Positions 6,584 to 9,533 of a DNA stretch of 9,533 nucleotides are shown one piece after another. Position 1 is the stretch's first letter. Each line of letters begins with the position of its first letter. Origin of the DNA: Actinopolymorpha sp. NPDC004070 (GTDB lineage Bacteria > Actinomycetota > Actinomycetes > Propionibacteriales > Actinopolymorphaceae); contig NZ_JBEXMJ010000005.1 of the NCBI RefSeq assembly GCF_040610475.1, positions 1 through 9,533 of the forward strand, read 5' to 3'. The notes below the pieces were generated by a model. It searched no databases and was not told where the DNA came from. It saw only the letters and a list, made by a program, of their open reading frames with translations. The translations under genes and the position numbers were made by a program.

Positions 6584-7314
6584 GCGTCCCCCTGCAGCAG
6601 GTCGGCGAGGTCCTTCACCACGACGTCGGCACCGTGGCCGCGAAGCTCGTCGGCCTGGTCGGCGCGGTCGACGCCGACGACGTGGCCGAAGTGACCGGCC
6701 CTTCCGGCCTGGACGCCGGCGAGGGCGTCCTCGAAGACCGCCGCCTGGCCGGGCTCGACGCCGAGTGCCTGCGCGCCGGCCAGGAAGGAGTCCGGTGCCG
6801 GTTTACCGTTCAGGCCGCGTTCGGCGAGGACGTTGCCGTCGACCAGCACCCGGTAGTAGTCGGTGAGGCCGGCGGCCCGGAGCACCTTCTCGCCGTTGCG
6901 GGAGGAGGTGACCACCGCGACCGCGAGCCCGGCCTCGCGGACGGCCTGGAGGTAGCGGAGCGAGCCGGGGAAGGGCTGCACCCCGCGCTCGGCGATCACC
7001 TGGTCCAGCAACTCGTTCTTGCGGTTGCCGACGCCGTTGACGGTGACCTCGGTGGGCGCGTCGTCCGGAGTGCCCTCGGGCAGGGTGACGTCGCGCGACC
7101 GGAGGAACTCGCGGACGCCGTCGGCGCGCGGCCGGCCGTCGACGTACTCCGCGTAGTCGCGCTCGGTGAACGGCGCGAAACCCTCGCCGTCGCGTGCCCG
7201 CAGGAACTCGTCGAACGCCTTCTTCCACGCCGCCATGTGCAGCTCGGCCGTCGTGGTGAGCACGCCGTCCAGGTCGAACAGGCAGGCGGTGATCTTCCCC
7301 GGTAGTCCCAACAC
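6580..7314 (-). CDS. HAD hydrolase, beta-phosphoglucomutase-like
   Basis: This 244-residue protein of the HAD superfamily has all four motifs. Motif I is F-D-L-D-G-V at 13-18, with nucleophile D14 and acid/base D16. A helical cap at about 22-110 includes Y-V-D-G-R-P-R-A-D-G-V. Motif II is V-V-T-S-S at 134-138, motif III is K171 in N-G-K-P-A-P-D-S-F, and motif IV is V-F-E-D-A at 193-197. The second aspartate and the cap fit beta-phosphoglucomutase, which converts beta-glucose 1-phosphate to glucose 6-phosphate, exactly the product of the overlapping GH65 gene. M. tuberculosis Rv3400 is similar from memory. The start is uncertain: GTG 7314 begins the conserved V-L-G-L-P-G-K, ATG 7344 would add 10 residues, and TTG 7311 is also possible. 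None has a well-spaced ribosome binding site, and GTG 7314 fits a leaderless start. The frame stays open to 8094, but that part is a shadow of the divergent gene. Confidence 0.9.
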   Translation of the reverse strand: MLGLPGKITACLFDLDGVLTTTAELHMAAWKKAFDEFLRARDGEGFAPFTERDYAEYVDGRPRADGVREFLRSRDVTLPEGTPDDAPTEVTVNGVGNRKNELLDQVIAERGVQPFPGSLRYLQAVREAGLAVAVVTSSRNGEKVLRAAGLTDYYRVLVDGNVLAERGLNGKPAPDSFLAGAQALGVEPGQAAVFEDALAGVQAGRAGHFGHVVGVDRADQADELRGHGADVVVKDLADLLQGDA

Positions 7315-7355
7315 TCCCCCGACGCTACAGGCGAACCGGGGCATCCGGGTGTCAA
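7312..7355 (-). promoter_or_regulatory. candidate promoter of the HAD-GH65 operon (leaderless)
   Basis: On the minus strand TTGACA (7355-7350) matches the -35 consensus and TAGCGT (7327-7322) matches the TANNNT -10 form common in actinobacteria. Seven bases separate the -10 from the GTG at 7314, so transcription could start at or next to the start codon, as in leaderless actinobacterial genes. The 22-base spacer is longer than the usual 16-19, so the -35 match may be chance. Only the -10 and its distance to GTG carry weight. Confidence 0.35.
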
Positions 7356-7465
7356 CCGAGCGCTGCCCCCGCGCTGCCACCGCCCGTCGAAGTGCCCACC
7401 TGGGCGACTGAGGGCGAGCTGTGCGACCCTCGCAGACGCGGGGGCTACCTGACTTGAGCGACTTT

Positions 7466-7471
7466 GGAGGA
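7466..7471 (+). promoter_or_regulatory. ribosome binding site of the dehydrogenase gene
   Basis: GGAGGA is a near-perfect Shine-Dalgarno sequence five bases before the ATG at 7477 and fixes that start. The rest of the 162-base divergent region (7315-7476) shows no convincing plus-strand -10/-35 pair; the GAGGG/CCCTC arms at 7410-7432 are too short to call. Confidence 0.7.
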
Positions 7472-7476
7472 AGTGC

Positions 7477-8526
7477 ATGCGAGCTGCGGTCATTCACGGT
7501 AAAGGCGACATCCGGATGGAGGACCGCCCCGACCCCGCCATCCGCGCCGCGTCCGACGCGATCGTCAGGGTGACCGCGAGCTGCGTGTGCGGCTCGGACC
7601 TGTGGCCCTACCGCGGCGTGGCGACCACCGACGAGCCGCATCCGATCGGGCACGAGTTCGTCGGCGTGGTCGAGGAGGTCGGCTCGGCGGTCACCTCCGT
7701 GCGGCCCGGCGACTTCGTCATCGCGCCGTTCGTCGCCAGCGACGGCACCTGCCCGGCCTGCCGCAACGGGATCACCACGTCGTGTGACCGCCTCGGTTCG
7801 TGGGGTGGCACCGACGCCGACGGCGCGCCGGTGGACGGCGGGCAGGGCGAGTACGTCCGCGTGCCCGAGGCCGACGGCACCCTGGTGAGCCTGCCCGAGG
7901 CGCCCGACGAGGCGCTGCTGCCCGGCCTGCTCACGCTGTCGGACGTGATGAGCACCGGTCACCACGCGGCCCTGGCCGCCCGGGTCGAGCCCGGCCGCAC
8001 GGTCGTCGTGGTCGGCGACGGCGCGGTGGGCCTGTGCGGGGTGATCGCGGCCCGCCGGCTCGGCGCGGAGCGCGTGATCGCCATGTCCCGGCACGAGTCC
8101 CGGCAGGCGCTGGCGAGGACGTTCGGTGCCACCGACATCGTGGCCGAGCGCGGCGAGGAAGGGGCTGCGAAGGTGCGCGACCTGCTCGGCGGAGTGCTCG
8201 CCGACTCCGTGCTCGAGGCGGTCGGCACCAAGGGCTCGATGGAGCAGGCGTTCGCGGTGACCCGGCCCGGCGGCCAGATCGGCTACGTCGGGGTGCCCGC
8301 CGGTGGCGCGGAGCTGCCGATCCGGGCGATGTTCTCCGGAAACCTCAACGTCGCGGGCGGCGTGGCTCCGGCTCGTACGTACATCCCCGGCCTGCTGCCC
8401 GACGTGCTGTCCGGCGCGATCGAGCCGGGGAAGGTGTTCGACCTCATGCTGGACTTGGAGAAGACGCCCGAGGCGTACGAGGCGATGGACGAACGCCGCG
8501 CTGTCAAGGTGATGTTGCGCCCCTGA
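7477..8526 (+). CDS. zinc-dependent alcohol dehydrogenase (MDR superfamily)
   Basis: A 349-residue medium-chain dehydrogenase/reductase of normal length. The GroES-like domain has the catalytic zinc ligands C38 in C-V-C-G-S-D and H59-E60 in G-H-E-F-V-G, with G-D-F-V at 78-81. The structural zinc lobe is D-G-T-C-P-A-C at 89-95 plus C103, so the first of the usual four cysteines is replaced by D89. The Rossmann domain has G-D-G-A-V-G at 180-185 (GxGxxG). The residues after the second strand are S-R-H rather than an aspartate, which leans towards NADP(H), though this is inference. The C-terminus L-M-L-D-L-E-K-T-P-E-A-Y-E-A-M-D is typical of the family. It would oxidise an alcohol or polyol, or reduce a carbonyl compound; the substrate is not readable. 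It is transcribed divergently from the HAD-GH65 pair, so co-regulation is possible but unproven. Confidence 0.92.
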   Translation: MRAAVIHGKGDIRMEDRPDPAIRAASDAIVRVTASCVCGSDLWPYRGVATTDEPHPIGHEFVGVVEEVGSAVTSVRPGDFVIAPFVASDGTCPACRNGITTSCDRLGSWGGTDADGAPVDGGQGEYVRVPEADGTLVSLPEAPDEALLPGLLTLSDVMSTGHHAALAARVEPGRTVVVVGDGAVGLCGVIAARRLGAERVIAMSRHESRQALARTFGATDIVAERGEEGAAKVRDLLGGVLADSVLEAVGTKGSMEQAFAVTRPGGQIGYVGVPAGGAELPIRAMFSGNLNVAGGVAPARTYIPGLLPDVLSGAIEPGKVFDLMLDLEKTPEAYEAMDERRAVKVMLRP

Positions 8527-8551
8527 GATCGCCTAGCTGCCAAGGGAGACC

Positions 8552-8610
8552 GGCGAGGGGAACCTCGCCCGCGGGCCCGGATGGGTGCCTGGTGTTGCCC
8601 GCGGGCGAGG
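8552..8610. terminator. bidirectional hairpin terminator with an alternative stem
   Basis: A perfect 14-base inverted repeat, CCTCGCCCGCGGGC at 8563-8576 and its complement at 8597-8610, with a 20-base loop. It sits in the 106-base gap between the convergent dehydrogenase and repeat-protein genes, where a shared terminator is expected. On the plus strand it is followed by CGAACTTT, a weak T-run. A second stem competes with it: GGCGAGG at 8552-8558 can pair with CCTCGCC at 8563-8569 around a GGAA tetraloop of GNRA form. The two stems share bases and cannot coexist. Confidence 0.75.
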
Positions 8611-8632
8611 CGAACTTTCCGGCTCGCGACTG

Positions 8633-9533
8633 CTACCGGCGTCCGTTCGGACCGCGATCCCCCTCCTCCATGGCCTCGATGGTGCCCAGGTCGTCCGTGC
8701 CCTCGACACCCTCCACGTCGATGTCCGCACCGGTCTCCCCGGTCCGGGCGCCGAGGGCAGCGGTCTGGCGTACCCGATCGGCGCCGATCCGGGCGGCCGG
8801 CCGGGCGTTCACCGAACCGCCCTGCCCGGCCAGCAGCACCCGCAGGTGACCGGCCGACACCGGTGCGATGTCGACGAACCCGGAGTCGATCGCGAGGTGG
8901 AACGCCGCCCGCGCGCCGGCCACGTCGCCCTGGTCGCGCAGCAGCGTGCCGAGGTTGACCGCGGCCACCGACACCACGTCGGCGTGCCCGGAGTCGACCG
9001 CCAGCTCGTACGCCGACCGCGCACCGGCCACGTCACCCTGCGCGTCCAGCAGCAGGCCGAGGTTCAGCGCCGCCATCGGCGCCACGTCGGCGTGCCCGGA
9101 GTCCACCGCCACCTGGTAGGCGGCCCGGGCGTCGTCGACCTCGGCCTCCTCGGTGAGCAGCACACCCAGGTTGTTGGCCGCCATCGGCGCCACGTCGGCG
9201 TGCTCGGACCGCACGGCGAGTTCGTACGCCGCCCGTGCCCCGCCCACGTCGGCCTCCTCGGTGAGCAGCACACCGAGGTTGTTCGCCGCCATCGGCGCGA
9301 CGTCGGGGTGGCCTGAGTCGACCGCCCGCTGGAACGCCGTCTCCGCGCCCACCAGGTCGCCCTGGTCCTTCAGCAGCGAACCCCGGTAGAGCGCCGCCAT
9401 CGGCACCACGTCCACGTCACCGGAGTCGACGGCCCGCTGGTACGCGGCCTCCGCGCCCTCGGGGTCGCCCTGGTCCTTCAGCAACATGCCGAGGTTCAGC
9501 GCGGCGACCGGCATCACGCCCGGGTGGTCTGAG
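8633..9533 (-). CDS. TPR/Sel1-like tandem-repeat protein, N-terminus outside the window
   Basis: The frame is open from the right edge to a TAG at 8635-8633, giving 299 complete codons plus the stop. The GTG/ATG at 9517/9514 are internal: the residues before them, S-D-H-P-G, continue the repeat, so the gene begins outside the window. Seven units of 36 residues are visible. Their consensus is S-G-H-x-D-V-A-P-M-A-A-x-N-L-G, x-L-L-x-x-Q-G-D-V-x-G-A-R-x-A-Y, x-x-A-V-D. The spacing of A, LG, LL, G, A, AY and AV follows the helix-turn-helix pattern of TPR and Sel1-like repeats, which form solenoids that bind other proteins. Unit 7 is degenerate and leads into an acidic, disordered tail of about 45 residues rich in Gly, Asp and Glu. 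No enzymatic domain is visible; one could lie in the missing part. Function is unknown. Confidence 0.88.
   Translation of the reverse strand, partial: SDHPGVMPVAALNLGMLLKDQGDPEGAEAAYQRAVDSGDVDVVPMAALYRGSLLKDQGDLVGAETAFQRAVDSGHPDVAPMAANNLGVLLTEEADVGGARAAYELAVRSEHADVAPMAANNLGVLLTEEAEVDDARAAYQVAVDSGHADVAPMAALNLGLLLDAQGDVAGARSAYELAVDSGHADVVSVAAVNLGTLLRDQGDVAGARAAFHLAIDSGFVDIAPVSAGHLRVLLAGQGGSVNARPAARIGADRVRQTAALGARTGETGADIDVEGVEGTDDLGTIEAMEEGDRGPNGRR
8777..9532 (-). repeat. seven in-frame 108-base tandem repeats
   Basis: Units run 9532-9425, 9424-9317, 9316-9209, 9208-9101, 9100-8993, 8992-8885 and 8884-8777. Each is exactly 108 bases (36 codons) with no indels. DNA similarity exceeds what the protein requires: 9141-9166 and 9249-9274 are identical over 26 bases, and 9069-9095 and 9177-9203 over 27 bases, both at an offset of 108. 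The last unit has diverged. The array may extend beyond the right edge. Confidence 0.88.

Noticed and set aside
7345..8094. Upstream extension of the HAD frame to 8094, giving 504 residues
   Set aside because: The extra part is antisense to the dehydrogenase gene and has no domain. The HAD fold is complete from about 7314.
8777..9532. CRISPR-like or satellite array
   Set aside because: The period is 108 bases with no unique spacers, it stays in frame throughout and encodes TPR/Sel1-like helices.

Overview
The window is high-GC DNA with strong G/C third-position bias, and it looks like a chromosomal piece of an actinobacterium. Several gene families support this: an HNH endonuclease tail of the DUF222/13E12 type, a large LuxR (LAL) ATPase regulator, a beta-phosphoglucomutase-like HAD gene overlapping a GH65 phosphorylase (the same pair as Rv3400-Rv3401 in Mycobacterium tuberculosis, from memory), and a protein built of 36-residue TPR/Sel1-like repeats. 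I cannot name the genus from the sequence.

Layout from left to right: (1) 1-165, plus strand, the C-terminus of an HNH endonuclease. (2) 249-947, plus, a DEDDh (DnaQ-like) exonuclease. It converges on (3) 992-3712, minus, a LAL-type LuxR regulator. The regulator follows (4) 3712-3984, minus, a small basic protein whose TGA stop shares a base with the regulator's ATG. (5) 3985-4192 is a 208-base non-coding stretch with a 71-base nested inverted repeat, several copies of a 10-mer GGATMCCTAS and small palindromes. (6) 4193-6583, minus, a GH65 glycoside phosphorylase, preceded by and overlapping (7) 6580-7314, minus, a HAD beta-phosphoglucomutase-like protein. (8) 7315-7476 is a divergent promoter region. 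(9) 7477-8526, plus, a zinc-type medium-chain dehydrogenase. It ends at (10) a strong hairpin at 8563-8610, which faces (11) 8633-9533, minus, a tandem-repeat protein that runs off the right edge.

The best-understood unit is the HAD-GH65 pair. GH65 phosphorolysis of an alpha-glucoside such as maltose, trehalose or kojibiose yields beta-glucose 1-phosphate, and the HAD enzyme would isomerise it to glucose 6-phosphate. The small ORF and LAL regulator lie downstream on the same strand, behind the repeat-rich stretch. LAL proteins share the architecture of the maltose regulator MalT, so control of the sugar genes is plausible but unproven.

I see no clear new defence system or mobile element. The parts least explained by known families are the repeat-rich non-coding block at 4005-4197, the small protein coupled to the LAL regulator, and two mutually exclusive hairpins after the dehydrogenase gene.
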